Shown here piece by piece: positions 37,900 to 46,156 of a stretch of 64,000 bases of DNA. The DNA comes from a virus. Numbering within the stretch: position 1 is the first letter of the stretch; every line of letters starts with the position of its first letter. Made by a program: the position numbers and the translations under genes. The notes beneath the pieces were generated by a model. That model was given only the letters and a program-made list of their open reading frames with translations, searched no databases and was not told the DNA's origin. The stretch is from IMG/VR virus record IMGVR_UViG_3300033571_002949, positions 21,913 to 85,912 of that record. One strand, 5' to 3'.

Positions 37900-38839
37900 A
37901 TTTGGTCAACGCACTATGCTTGAACGACCTTTGTTCAACGTAAGTTGGATACTAGGTCGTTTTTGTAATTATAATTGTAGTTACTGCTGGCCCTATGCTA
38001 GAAGTGATAAATTGGATCATCTAGATTATGAAACTTATACAAACACCGTTGACGAAATAAAACGTCAGGCACGTGAACAAGGCTTCACTGATTTTCATTG
38101 GAGTTTTAGTGGCGGCGAACCTACAGCATATAAACGATTATTAGATTTAGTTAAACATTTAGACGATGGAGTAAAATCTCCTTATCAAAGTATCCACATG
38201 ACTACTAATCTTAGTCCAGGAAGTAAGTGGTGGGGCACCTGGTGTAAAAATACTGAGATGCTACAACGCAGAAGTTTAACAGCCAGTTTCCATACAGAAT
38301 TTGCACGTGAACAAGAATTTGGAGACAAATGTCTACAATTAAATTACGAAGGTGTTCATGTAACAGTAAATCAGGTAATGGTTCCAGAATTGTTCTGGGA
38401 CACCTATGCACGATGCGAACGTCTATACAAACGAGGTATAAATGTAACACTAAAACCTCAAAGCGATCCTACGGCTAGTTTTGTAGTCAGTGGTTACGAT
38501 GACAAAATGTTAGAGGTTATGCAAACAGGATTTCCGCAATTATCGAGTGGCGAGCAGTTGTATCAGGTAGCATTATTTGACGAGTTAGGGCACGAATATT
38601 TGTTTGATCAAGCCGAAAGATTTAACGCATTTGGTTTTAACAAATTTCAAAATTGGACTTGCAATGCTGGCTATCAAAGTGTTATAATAAGAAGCAACGA
38701 AGTTAAACGTAGTTATAGTTGTCACGATGAATCATTAGGAACTTTGATAAGCGGATTTAAATTATTTGACAGTCCTAAAAAATGTATAACTCCAACTTGT
38801 GTTAGTTCGGCAGATAGTAAAATACCAAAAATAAAATGA
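37841..38839 (+). CDS. Radical SAM protein (2 of 8)
   Basis: 332 residues from 37841, where it overlaps the preceding gene by 59 bases; an ATG at 37916 would avoid the overlap and is an alternative start. The cluster motif RFCNYNCSYCWPY gives C42, C46 and C49, and WSFSGGEPTAYKRL is the SAM-binding GGEP. Later TCNAGYQSVI and YSCHDESLG with CITPTC near the end could bind a second cluster. It resembles the proteins at 57018 and 61509 in size and layout. Substrate unknown. Confidence 0.8.
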   Translation: MILNGYDNSFQDIPFHQIVKFGQRTMLERPLFNVSWILGRFCNYNCSYCWPYARSDKLDHLDYETYTNTVDEIKRQAREQGFTDFHWSFSGGEPTAYKRLLDLVKHLDDGVKSPYQSIHMTTNLSPGSKWWGTWCKNTEMLQRRSLTASFHTEFAREQEFGDKCLQLNYEGVHVTVNQVMVPELFWDTYARCERLYKRGINVTLKPQSDPTASFVVSGYDDKMLEVMQTGFPQLSSGEQLYQVALFDELGHEYLFDQAERFNAFGFNKFQNWTCNAGYQSVIIRSNEVKRSYSCHDESLGTLISGFKLFDSPKKCITPTCVSSADSKIPKIK

Positions 38840-39507
38840 AAAGATTAATAGCGTTCGGAGATTCCATGACCTATGGTGTAGGATTAGAAGATTGCTGGCC
38901 GGATACCGAGAAACCTAGTAAGCACTGTTGGCCCGAAATAATTGCGTCGACACTTGGAAGAAAATGCATTAACAAATCAGTGCCAGGGTCTAGTAACAAA
39001 CGAATATGGTATTCTATATCTAAGTTTAAATTCCGTTCAGACGATTTGGTATTAATTTTATGGACATATCCTGATAGAACTGCGGTTATTCGAACTCCCT
39101 TTAATATAACAAATTTATTGCCTAGTCAAGTAGGCAATAGTTATGGAGAAGTAGAAATAATGGCACGTAGTTATTATGAAAATCTTCATGCTTTCTATGA
39201 TTCTGATGTCGCAAGCAAACTTTATATAAGAGATGCTACTAGAAAAATAAAAGATCTGGGACTAGAGTTTTATCAGATGATTGCTGAGCCTCGAGATAAG
39301 TTTTTATTTGAAAATATAGAACATATTTCGCTATTCATGAGTAACTATGAAAGAAATTATAATAAAGCCCTAGACGACAATCATGCCGGACCCGACGGTC
39401 ACAAAGCATTTGCTCGAGATTTTTTAAAATATATAAATGTTGATACAGATTTAGTTGCTCCTAAACCTTTAAGTTTTTTTGAAAAGATTAAAAAAAGATG
39501 CAGATAG
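38836..39507 (+). CDS. SGNH/GDSL hydrolase-like protein (4 of 4)
   Basis: 223 residues. RLIAFGDSMTYGVGLED is the GDS block, INKSVPGSSNKRIWY is the Gly/Asn block, and DDNHAGPDGHKAFARDFL carries the C-terminal Asp/His region. It overlaps the preceding radical SAM gene (ATGA) and the following methyltransferase-like gene (10 bases). Like the trio at 29928-32196 it lacks a signal peptide. It is probably an acylesterase or acyltransferase of the carbohydrate pathway. Confidence 0.65.
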   Translation: MKRLIAFGDSMTYGVGLEDCWPDTEKPSKHCWPEIIASTLGRKCINKSVPGSSNKRIWYSISKFKFRSDDLVLILWTYPDRTAVIRTPFNITNLLPSQVGNSYGEVEIMARSYYENLHAFYDSDVASKLYIRDATRKIKDLGLEFYQMIAEPRDKFLFENIEHISLFMSNYERNYNKALDDNHAGPDGHKAFARDFLKYINVDTDLVAPKPLSFFEKIKKRCR

Positions 39508-40088
39508 ATACAGAACATTTACACCACTGGATGAGAGCAATTCGATCTAGCAAAGATCCTATACGTACCATGGATGCTTTTTGGAGAGGCCAAATTCTTA
39601 GTAAAGAATGGTTAATAGACAATATTAAACCGTTTGTCAATCAAGAAGTGTCTATAGACATACATGGCGGGTGGGTAGGAGTGTTATCTAGTATGTTGTT
39701 TCAATCTGGCTTATCTATTAAACATATTCGTAGTATCGACATAGATCCAGACTGCAAGGATATAGCATCTAATATGAATCAGATAGAACTAGAACAAGGA
39801 AGATTTAGAGCTGTCACAGCAGATATGTGTACTATTCGCAGTGATGCAGATATTATAATTAATACTAGTTGTGAACACATTACACAAGATCAATACGACA
39901 CTTGGTCAATAGGACATCCTAACAACAGTCTATTGGTATTACAGAGCAACAACTACAGCATTCCTGAACACGTTAGGCCTGCTCAAGATTTAGAAGAATT
40001 TAAATCTCAATGTGATGTAAATGTATTATGGGCAGGAGAATTAGAACTACCCCTGTACAAGCGATTTATGATTATAGGAACTAGATGA
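39498..40088 (+). CDS. SAM-dependent methyltransferase-like protein
   Basis: 196 residues. VSIDIHGGWVGVLSSMLF fits motif I of a class I methyltransferase fold, IRSIDIDPDCKDIASNMN is the acidic motif II region, AVTADM follows, and DIIINTSCEHI stands at the position of motif IV. The N-terminal ~45 residues are helical. No substrate-specific signature was seen. It lies between an SGNH gene and a radical SAM gene with overlaps at both ends. Confidence 0.6.
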   Translation: MQIDTEHLHHWMRAIRSSKDPIRTMDAFWRGQILSKEWLIDNIKPFVNQEVSIDIHGGWVGVLSSMLFQSGLSIKHIRSIDIDPDCKDIASNMNQIELEQGRFRAVTADMCTIRSDADIIINTSCEHITQDQYDTWSIGHPNNSLLVLQSNNYSIPEHVRPAQDLEEFKSQCDVNVLWAGELELPLYKRFMIIGTR

Positions 40089-40954
40089 TGAACAAACATT
40101 TTATTGAAATAGCACAATTTTACATGACTAATGTTTGTAATCTTACCTGTAATAATTGCTGTACTTTCAATAATAGAAGATTTTCGGGACACTATAAATT
40201 TAACGATTATCGAGATCATTATATTGAGTGGTCAAAAAAAGTTGATTTAGATTTTATGAGTATCCTAGGTGGAGAACCGTATGCTAATCCAGATTTACCA
40301 AATTGGATAGATGGTCTCAGATCCTGCTGGCCAGATAACAAAAATTTTAGTATTTGTACAAACGGATCTTATCTCTCTACCTTCAAAGAATTGTCAAGAG
40401 ATGCAATAAAAAAGGGATTATGGTTAGAAATAAATGTTCACGATCCTAATCAATATGATGATATTAAAAACAATTTGTTAGAAATTATCAGTGTCTTTAA
40501 TTATGAAGAAAAAGTTATACCTGATAAATTTCATGTAGATCATCTTGAATACTATGCTGACGGTATAAAAATAGCTCAAATAGTCAAATATTATAATTTT
40601 TTTAATTCAGCAACTACAGAGATTAAAAATAGAGTAACGTATTTTCATAATAGTAATCCAGAAATTGCTCACAGTGCTTGTTCAGCATTTGATTGTCATT
40701 ATTTTGTAAGAGGCGAACTTTATAAATGTTTTTTAACAGCAGTGGGAAGAGATTTAAATCAGCAATTTTTGATAGAGGATCGTGCTAAAACTCTTCTAGA
40801 AAACTATCAGGCCTGCTCACCGTGGTCTTCGGACGAACAAATTAAACAATTTATGAACAATATTAAAACCCCAATATCTCAATGTAGTCTTTGTCCAGAA
40901 AAATTAAATTTACAGCCTATATGGCCTTTAGAAAAGACCAAAATTAAATTGTAG
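40085..40954 (+). CDS. Radical SAM protein (3 of 8)
   Basis: 289 residues; two adjacent ATG codons are possible starts (40085 overlaps the previous stop). NVCNLTCNNCCTFNN gives the cluster cysteines C18, C22 and C25, and SILGGEPYANPDL is the GGEP motif. Additional cysteines occur in AHSACSAFDCHYF and CSLCPEKL near the end, consistent with an auxiliary iron-sulfur cluster. It is the last gene of this plus-strand run; a weak terminator-like hairpin follows at once. Confidence 0.8.
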   Translation: MMNKHFIEIAQFYMTNVCNLTCNNCCTFNNRRFSGHYKFNDYRDHYIEWSKKVDLDFMSILGGEPYANPDLPNWIDGLRSCWPDNKNFSICTNGSYLSTFKELSRDAIKKGLWLEINVHDPNQYDDIKNNLLEIISVFNYEEKVIPDKFHVDHLEYYADGIKIAQIVKYYNFFNSATTEIKNRVTYFHNSNPEIAHSACSAFDCHYFVRGELYKCFLTAVGRDLNQQFLIEDRAKTLLENYQACSPWSSDEQIKQFMNNIKTPISQCSLCPEKLNLQPIWPLEKTKIKL

Positions 40955-40961
40955 TCAAAAC

Positions 40962-40986
40962 AACCTATGTAGAATGATAGGTTTGT
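40962..40986 (+). terminator. Possible intrinsic terminator
   Basis: AACCTAT (40962-40968) pairs with ATAGGTT (40977-40983) around an 8-base loop, with further A/T pairing if one bulge is allowed, and GTTT follows. The stem is AT-rich and the T-tract is interrupted, so termination would be partial. Confidence 0.4.
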
Positions 40987-40993
40987 TTAAATA
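40987..40993 (+). promoter_or_regulatory. Late promoter-like motif TTAAATA
   Basis: Stands directly behind the hairpin at 40962-40983 and 21 bases before the ATG at 41015, which has its own AAGGAA ribosome binding site. The first base differs from the ATAAATA copies. It is plausible as the start of the 41015-43558 unit. Confidence 0.35.
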
Positions 40994-41014
40994 TCATGAA
41001 CCAAGGAATATTCT

Positions 41015-41938
41015 ATGAAAATTTTAATGACCGGAACCAGTGGATTTATCGGATCACATCTTAAACCACTGATTGAAAAAAATCATACTTTTTACTCTCT
41101 TAAAAGCGATTTGTTAGATTTTGAAGCAGTAACCAAAGAAGTATTAGATTTTAAACCAGATGTCATAGTACACCTTGGTGCTCGTACAGAAGTTGAAAAA
41201 AGTTTTTATGAGCAAATAACATTTAGTCAAATTAATTATGTTGGTAGCGTCAACTTAATCGAAGCGGCTAGCAAAGTAGAGAATTTTAAAAATTTTGTTT
41301 TTGCCAGTACCATGGAAGTGTATGGCTGGCAACCTATTAGCGACGAAATTAAAGATAACGGTCAACCTTTAAATCATGTTGCGTTTGATGAAAATACCGA
41401 ACCTCACCCTAATGCTCCCTATGCTGTAGCCAAATACGGTGTAGAAAAATATCTTGAATATATGCATCGTAGTTGCGGCTTTCCTTTTAGTGCCATTCGT
41501 CAGACTAATAGTTATGGTCGTAAAGATAATGATTTCTTTGTTGTAGAACAAATTATTACACAGATGTTAAAAAATCCTAATGAGGTAAATTTTGGTTATG
41601 CCGAGCCTTTTCGCAATTTTATTTTTATTGATGATTTACTTGCCGCTTGGATGACATTAATAGAAGATCCTAACATCGGTAAAACAGGAAAAATTTTTAC
41701 AGTAGGACCAGACAATCCTATCAAGATAAAAGATCTAGCCAGCATTATTGCTAAGAAACTAAACTGGAACGGTGCAATTAACTGGAATAAAAAACCTAAG
41801 CGTCAGGGAGAAATTTACTGGTTAAACAGCAACCATAATCTTTTAACTAAACACACTGGGTGGACTCCTAAGGTTAGTTTAAATGACGGCATTGATCGAA
41901 CTATAGAAATTTGGAGAAACATTTTACATGTTAAATGA
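41015..41938 (+). CDS. NAD-dependent sugar epimerase/dehydratase (extended SDR)
   Basis: 307 residues, standard size. MKILMTGTSGFIGSHL is the TGxxGFIG cofactor motif, VIVHLGARTEV is the HLAA-like motif, and Tyr136/Lys140 (YAVAK) are the catalytic pair, with FASTMEVYG supplying the Ser/Thr. RNFIFIDDLLAAWM and the NPIKIKDLASIIAKKL end are typical of GDP- or dTDP-/UDP-sugar epimerases and dehydratases. AAGGAA lies 8 bases before the ATG. It would act on a nucleotide-sugar in the cytoplasm; which one cannot be read. Confidence 0.85.
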   Translation: MKILMTGTSGFIGSHLKPLIEKNHTFYSLKSDLLDFEAVTKEVLDFKPDVIVHLGARTEVEKSFYEQITFSQINYVGSVNLIEAASKVENFKNFVFASTMEVYGWQPISDEIKDNGQPLNHVAFDENTEPHPNAPYAVAKYGVEKYLEYMHRSCGFPFSAIRQTNSYGRKDNDFFVVEQIITQMLKNPNEVNFGYAEPFRNFIFIDDLLAAWMTLIEDPNIGKTGKIFTVGPDNPIKIKDLASIIAKKLNWNGAINWNKKPKRQGEIYWLNSNHNLLTKHTGWTPKVSLNDGIDRTIEIWRNILHVK

Positions 41939-43052
41939 ACTGCAAACTCATTGGGACAACAAAGTTGTTAATTACAATTTAGAAAAGTATAACTGGCCTG
42001 CGTGGGCGTTAAGTGTCATACAAGAAGTTGCACCACAAGTAAAAGAACTTGAAACAATGCATGAAGTTCTTACTCCCGTTGAGATTGTGCGGGTAAGTCA
42101 GCATGTGCAAAATTCATGCAGTCGTAAAGATTTTATGGAACGATTTGATGAATTTGCCGCAGGCATAGTTCCACAACGAATTGCTGGTAAACGTTACATG
42201 ATTCAACGTCAAGGCACTCTTCGTGTGGTAATTCCCAATCAAGAAAGCGTAGGACGTAGACTGGCGTTTCATCAAGGTATTTTTGTAGGAAATGGTCGCG
42301 GTTGTCGTACTATCTGGACCCCATTTACAGAAGCCAAAGGTACTAATACTATGTGGATGTTAGACTTAGATATTAGTCGAGAAATTACAAAACGTGTGCT
42401 TGCTGAAAAGTGGAGTCTTGAAAAGTTTGAAGAAGAAAGTCTAAAACATGCCTGGCCTGTTACACTGGAACCCGGCCAAAGCCACTTGTTCTTTCAAGAA
42501 CATATACATGGCAATAAAAATAACACAGAGGGATATACTCGTGTTAGTATGGACATGCGTATTCTTATTGAAGGCGAAGAGTGGGGTCGTAGACTTCCTG
42601 GCGGATTTATGCGACTGCCAGGCGACTATGAAGTTGCAGACACAATGGACTATACTGGTAAAAGTTTTATTACCTATGCTGGTTGGAATAGTAAGTTTAG
42701 TAAAGATATTCCATTACCGATGCAACGTGCAATTATAGAGCCATACTGTCAAAAGAATAAGATTGCTTATACAAGTTACGAGTTTGAAAATGAACACATG
42801 GACTGGCAACCTGGACTAGAATACTACATTAAAGAACGTCCAGACGGTATTGTACTGTGCAGTATGTACTGTCTAACAGACGACGTGCAACGACGTAGCG
42901 AATTACTGCAACTGGCATTAGATCTAGGTGTAGAACTACACTTTGCCAACGAACTAGTAAGTTTAAAGTCAAAGAAAGATTTAGAAAAAATCGAAACCTA
43001 TCTAAACTTTGCTGTACCTAAAAAAGGTCCGCATGTGTGGGAAGAACAATAA
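41928..43052 (+). CDS. 2OG-Fe(II) oxygenase (StrG/carbohydrate-cluster type) fused to LIC12192-like domain
   Basis: 374 residues with two parts. Residues ~40-220 look like the 2OG-Fe(II) oxygenase of sporadic carbohydrate clusters and StrG of streptomycin biosynthesis: AFHQGIFVGNGRG (His115), IWTPFTEAKGTNTMW, then HIHGNKNN (His194) and RVSMDMRI (Arg211). The residue expected to be Asp/Glu two after His115 is Gly117. Residues ~252-362 (IPLPMQRAIIEPYCQKNKIA, DGIVLCSMYCLT, GVELHFANELVSL) resemble a separate protein family, LIC12192, which often accompanies such oxygenases. Here both are in one chain. The epimerase overlaps it by 11 bases. The oxygenase may hydroxylate a sugar or cyclitol. Confidence 0.65.
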   Translation: MLNELQTHWDNKVVNYNLEKYNWPAWALSVIQEVAPQVKELETMHEVLTPVEIVRVSQHVQNSCSRKDFMERFDEFAAGIVPQRIAGKRYMIQRQGTLRVVIPNQESVGRRLAFHQGIFVGNGRGCRTIWTPFTEAKGTNTMWMLDLDISREITKRVLAEKWSLEKFEEESLKHAWPVTLEPGQSHLFFQEHIHGNKNNTEGYTRVSMDMRILIEGEEWGRRLPGGFMRLPGDYEVADTMDYTGKSFITYAGWNSKFSKDIPLPMQRAIIEPYCQKNKIAYTSYEFENEHMDWQPGLEYYIKERPDGIVLCSMYCLTDDVQRRSELLQLALDLGVELHFANELVSLKSKKDLEKIETYLNFAVPKKGPHVWEEQ

Positions 43053-43558
43053 TGAATAGAGGGCATATTACGCCATTTTGGAGTATGAGTGATATTAAAG
43101 CAGTGTTATTCACTCCACCTGCAAACGTTTACAACGGTTTTAAATTGATGGATTATCAAGAGGATGTTTATAAAAATATTGATATTTCTATCAACATACA
43201 CAAAACTCTTCCAGATTTTATTAGCAAGGAAATTCTTGAACAAGAGTTTAGTTGGCTAAAAGAAAAAATGTATGCTGTACATCGAATGACTCCGGGTACC
43301 GGACTGCCCGAACACTCTGATAGGTATGAATATTATTCTAAAACTAATAACATTGATGACATTAATCAAATAGAGCGGATAATTGTATTTTTAGAAGATA
43401 AAAAAATAGGTCACGAGTTTGTTTTAGAAAATTACAAATTTGAGGATTGGAAAGCCGGGGACTGGGTAAGTTGGGTCGGTGGAGCGAATCATGCCGCATA
43501 CAACGAAGGTGCGGAAGATCGATATACTATGCAGATTACCGGTATTAAAAAAAGTTAG
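43052..43558 (+). CDS. 2OG-Fe(II) oxygenase-like protein
   Basis: 168 residues from the ATG at 43052, which overlaps the previous TAA. LPEHSDRYEYY gives His88-x-Asp90, NHAAYNEGAEDRYTMQITG gives His147 and Arg157: the H-x-D...H...R set for Fe(II) and 2-oxoglutarate. This is the small prolyl-hydroxylase-like type seen in phages. It is the last gene of its unit and overlaps the convergent gene by 14 bases without a terminator between them. Confidence 0.7.
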   Translation: MNRGHITPFWSMSDIKAVLFTPPANVYNGFKLMDYQEDVYKNIDISINIHKTLPDFISKEILEQEFSWLKEKMYAVHRMTPGTGLPEHSDRYEYYSKTNNIDDINQIERIIVFLEDKKIGHEFVLENYKFEDWKAGDWVSWVGGANHAAYNEGAEDRYTMQITGIKKS

Positions 43559-44855
43559 AGTTTTTCTTAAGAGATTCTAAATTTTTAAAATTGTGTTCTA
43601 TAATTGGTGTCATTTCACTATAGAGTACTTTTAAATCTTCTATTGATTTTGAACTTAGATAGTCAATAACTTTAAATATTTTTATTAATCGCTGTTCGTG
43701 ATTTTCTTCTTGGTCATAACTTTCGTCCCAAAAATCACTAAAAGTTTTAAATCCTAGTTTTTTAGCATATTCTAAAGAATAAGGCGGAGCCATTAGTATA
43801 AAAGGTCTAAATGATTTAACTGCATTTAGAGTTTTTTCACTTAACATTCCTGTGGGCTGTGCAAATTTAGTTTCACTGACAACTGCACAAAAACAACTTT
43901 GATATACTGATATAGGTAATTCGTTTATGCTAGGACACTCTTGTCTATGAAATACATAATCCATTACTATTGGTCCTTGATTTTGTAACTCCTCGACGCC
44001 ATTTTTTATTTTTTTATAAAGTTCTGGGTAGATATTTTGCCAGCGATCGATATCAAACCACAGATTGCTGTTTATTTCTTCAAATGAAACATTGTGTTGC
44101 CAAGAATATTTTGTTTCTAAATTTTTTATATAACTGATTAATAAATGGCGGTATCCTGTGTATCTCCAGGCACCTGACCAAAATTTGTATTTTATTTTTG
44201 AGCAATCTGGTATATTAGAATCGGGATTATATGTATAAGTGGTAGTAGAATCAGTACTGTGTTTTAATAATGAGGTTTTAAAAATATCTCGATTTTTAAT
44301 TTCAAACGAATATTTTTCTTTAAAATATTTCTCAACGTTATAGTCAAAGGTATTGACTCTTACCTTTGTTAATCCATTTTTTAACACAAATTTTTTAACA
44401 CTATCTAGCTCAAAACAATGTAAATTTTCAATATTTTTTATAGTAGATTCGAAACCATTTATGATATAAACTGAATTTATTATTGGGTTATTATAAGCAT
44501 CGGTGTCTTTTAAACTAAACGTATTTTTTTCGCCGATATCAAAAAACAAATTTTCGTAGAAGAAGATGTCCAATCCGTGTTCATTTATATAAGTTACAAC
44601 ATCGTTAGGTAAAATTAAATTTTCTATTTGAGAAATTTGACCAATGCCTGTATAAACCATAAAAGGCGTTGGATAGTTGTATAGGTAAGTATCTTTGTAG
44701 TAGTCATCAAAATAATCAAAAAACGAATAATCATTACAAATTTCTTCTTGATTTACAATCTCTCCCGTTTTTAAAATAATAGAAGGCGACTGTATTTTTA
44801 AGTCTTGATATACAACACAAAAATAATAAGGACTTTCAACATCAAAATTTTTCAT
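43545..44855 (-). CDS. Glycosyltransferase-like protein (paralog of the gene at 44852)
   Basis: 436 residues. The C-terminal part has VVSETKFAQPTGMLSEKTLN, FRPFILMAPPYSLEYAKKLG and FKTFSDFWDESYD, a pattern at the C-terminal nucleotide-sugar site of many phage fucosyltransferase- or exostosin-like glycosyltransferases. The N-terminal half (MVYTGIGQISQIENLILPND) is less conserved. The adjacent gene shares the whole plan including the DESYD and SIEDLK segments. It is the last gene of the long minus-strand run. Confidence 0.6.
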   Translation of the reverse strand: MKNFDVESPYYFCVVYQDLKIQSPSIILKTGEIVNQEEICNDYSFFDYFDDYYKDTYLYNYPTPFMVYTGIGQISQIENLILPNDVVTYINEHGLDIFFYENLFFDIGEKNTFSLKDTDAYNNPIINSVYIINGFESTIKNIENLHCFELDSVKKFVLKNGLTKVRVNTFDYNVEKYFKEKYSFEIKNRDIFKTSLLKHSTDSTTTYTYNPDSNIPDCSKIKYKFWSGAWRYTGYRHLLISYIKNLETKYSWQHNVSFEEINSNLWFDIDRWQNIYPELYKKIKNGVEELQNQGPIVMDYVFHRQECPSINELPISVYQSCFCAVVSETKFAQPTGMLSEKTLNAVKSFRPFILMAPPYSLEYAKKLGFKTFSDFWDESYDQEENHEQRLIKIFKVIDYLSSKSIEDLKVLYSEMTPIIEHNFKNLESLKKNSNFF

Positions 44856-46156
44856 AATATAACTGCATTGTTTTTAAACGTAGAAAGATTTTTTAAATTA
44901 TGTTCTAAAACTGGTTTAATTTTATCATATAATTCTTTGAGATCCTCGATGCTATAACTATCGATATGGTCAATGAGTTTTAAAATTTTTTCCATGCGGC
45001 GTGAGTGATTAATCTCTGTATCATAACTTTCGTCCCAGACCTCGCCAAAAGTTTTAAAACCCATTAGTTTTAAATATTCTAAAGTGCGTGGAGGAGCAAC
45101 TAACACAAAAGGTCGCATAGCTCTAATTGCGTTTATTGTTTTTTCACTGAACAATCCAGTATCCTGAGTAAACCGAGATTCTGTAACTACTGCACAAAAA
45201 CATTGAGCATAAAATTCAATAGGTAATGGATGGGTCCAGTCGGGACTTTTAACACTCGGTTTACTGATTTGTTCAGATGATAAATTTACAATCTCGCCGG
45301 GTATATCAATGCTAAACGGACCTTTTTGATTTAAATATTTGTTGCCGTTTACTAGTTCATTTTTTTTAAAATCTAACTCAAACCACAATGCTGATAAAAA
45401 CTCCTCGGTAGACACGTTATAATTCCAACTAATTAAAGAAGATCGCTGACAAAGATATGCGGCAATTATATTTCTAAATGACGTGTACCTCCAATTTGCA
45501 GACCAAAATTTATACTTGATTTCATCACTGCTAAAATTGGTTCGTATAGGATCAGTATTTTCATTAAACAACGATTGGATAAAAATATCTTTACAAAAAA
45601 TTTTAAATTCTTTATATTGATTTGAAAATTTTTCTCTACAATAATAATCGCATGTAAAGACAGAAACATTTGTTAATTTATTTTTAATAACAAACTCTTT
45701 AATCGATTCAAATTCATAACAGAATAATATTTCACTGTTATCTTTTTCTGAAAAAACTTCTTTAGCAGATTTATTACCTCGATGATAATTGACCGGATCA
45801 ATGTAAAATCGGTCATCGGAGTTATTAGTAAATGATAATATTTCGTACAGATATATTTCTAAACCTGTTTGATTAAGTTTTTCAATAACTTTGCTATCTA
45901 GTTCTAACGATTCTAACTGCGGTATATTGCCTATACCTGTGTATATCATGTGTGGCTTTGATATTTTTTCTATAAAGGTACCAGTATATAAATCTTGATA
46001 ATAATCAAAAAAAGTATATTTTTCTGATTGTTGATCGGATCTAAATATCTCTCCGTTTTGAAGAATTAAAATAGGGTCAGAGAACAACTTTTGATACAAA
46101 ACACAAAAGTAATGATCGTTTCGAGTATCAAAAGTTTTTCCCGACAATGGTCTCAT
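44852..46156 (-). CDS. Glycosyltransferase-like protein (paralog of the gene at 43545)
   Basis: 434 residues. KYKFWSANWRYTSFRNIIAA, VVTESRFTQDTGLFSEKTIN, MRPFVLVAPPRTLEYLKLMG and FKTFGEVWDESYD match its downstream neighbour segment by segment, with the two genes overlapping as ATGA. Divergence is substantial in the first half, so the duplication is old and the two may use different donors or acceptors. Upstream it overlaps the amidinotransferase gene by 4 bases, tying transfer to synthesis. Confidence 0.6.
   Translation of the reverse strand: MRPLSGKTFDTRNDHYFCVLYQKLFSDPILILQNGEIFRSDQQSEKYTFFDYYQDLYTGTFIEKISKPHMIYTGIGNIPQLESLELDSKVIEKLNQTGLEIYLYEILSFTNNSDDRFYIDPVNYHRGNKSAKEVFSEKDNSEILFCYEFESIKEFVIKNKLTNVSVFTCDYYCREKFSNQYKEFKIFCKDIFIQSLFNENTDPIRTNFSSDEIKYKFWSANWRYTSFRNIIAAYLCQRSSLISWNYNVSTEEFLSALWFELDFKKNELVNGNKYLNQKGPFSIDIPGEIVNLSSEQISKPSVKSPDWTHPLPIEFYAQCFCAVVTESRFTQDTGLFSEKTINAIRAMRPFVLVAPPRTLEYLKLMGFKTFGEVWDESYDTEINHSRRMEKILKLIDHIDSYSIEDLKELYDKIKPVLEHNLKNLSTFKNNAVIL

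Noticed and set aside
43545-43558. Bidirectional terminator at the convergent junction
   Set aside because: The coding frames overlap here and no stem with a T-tract could be found.
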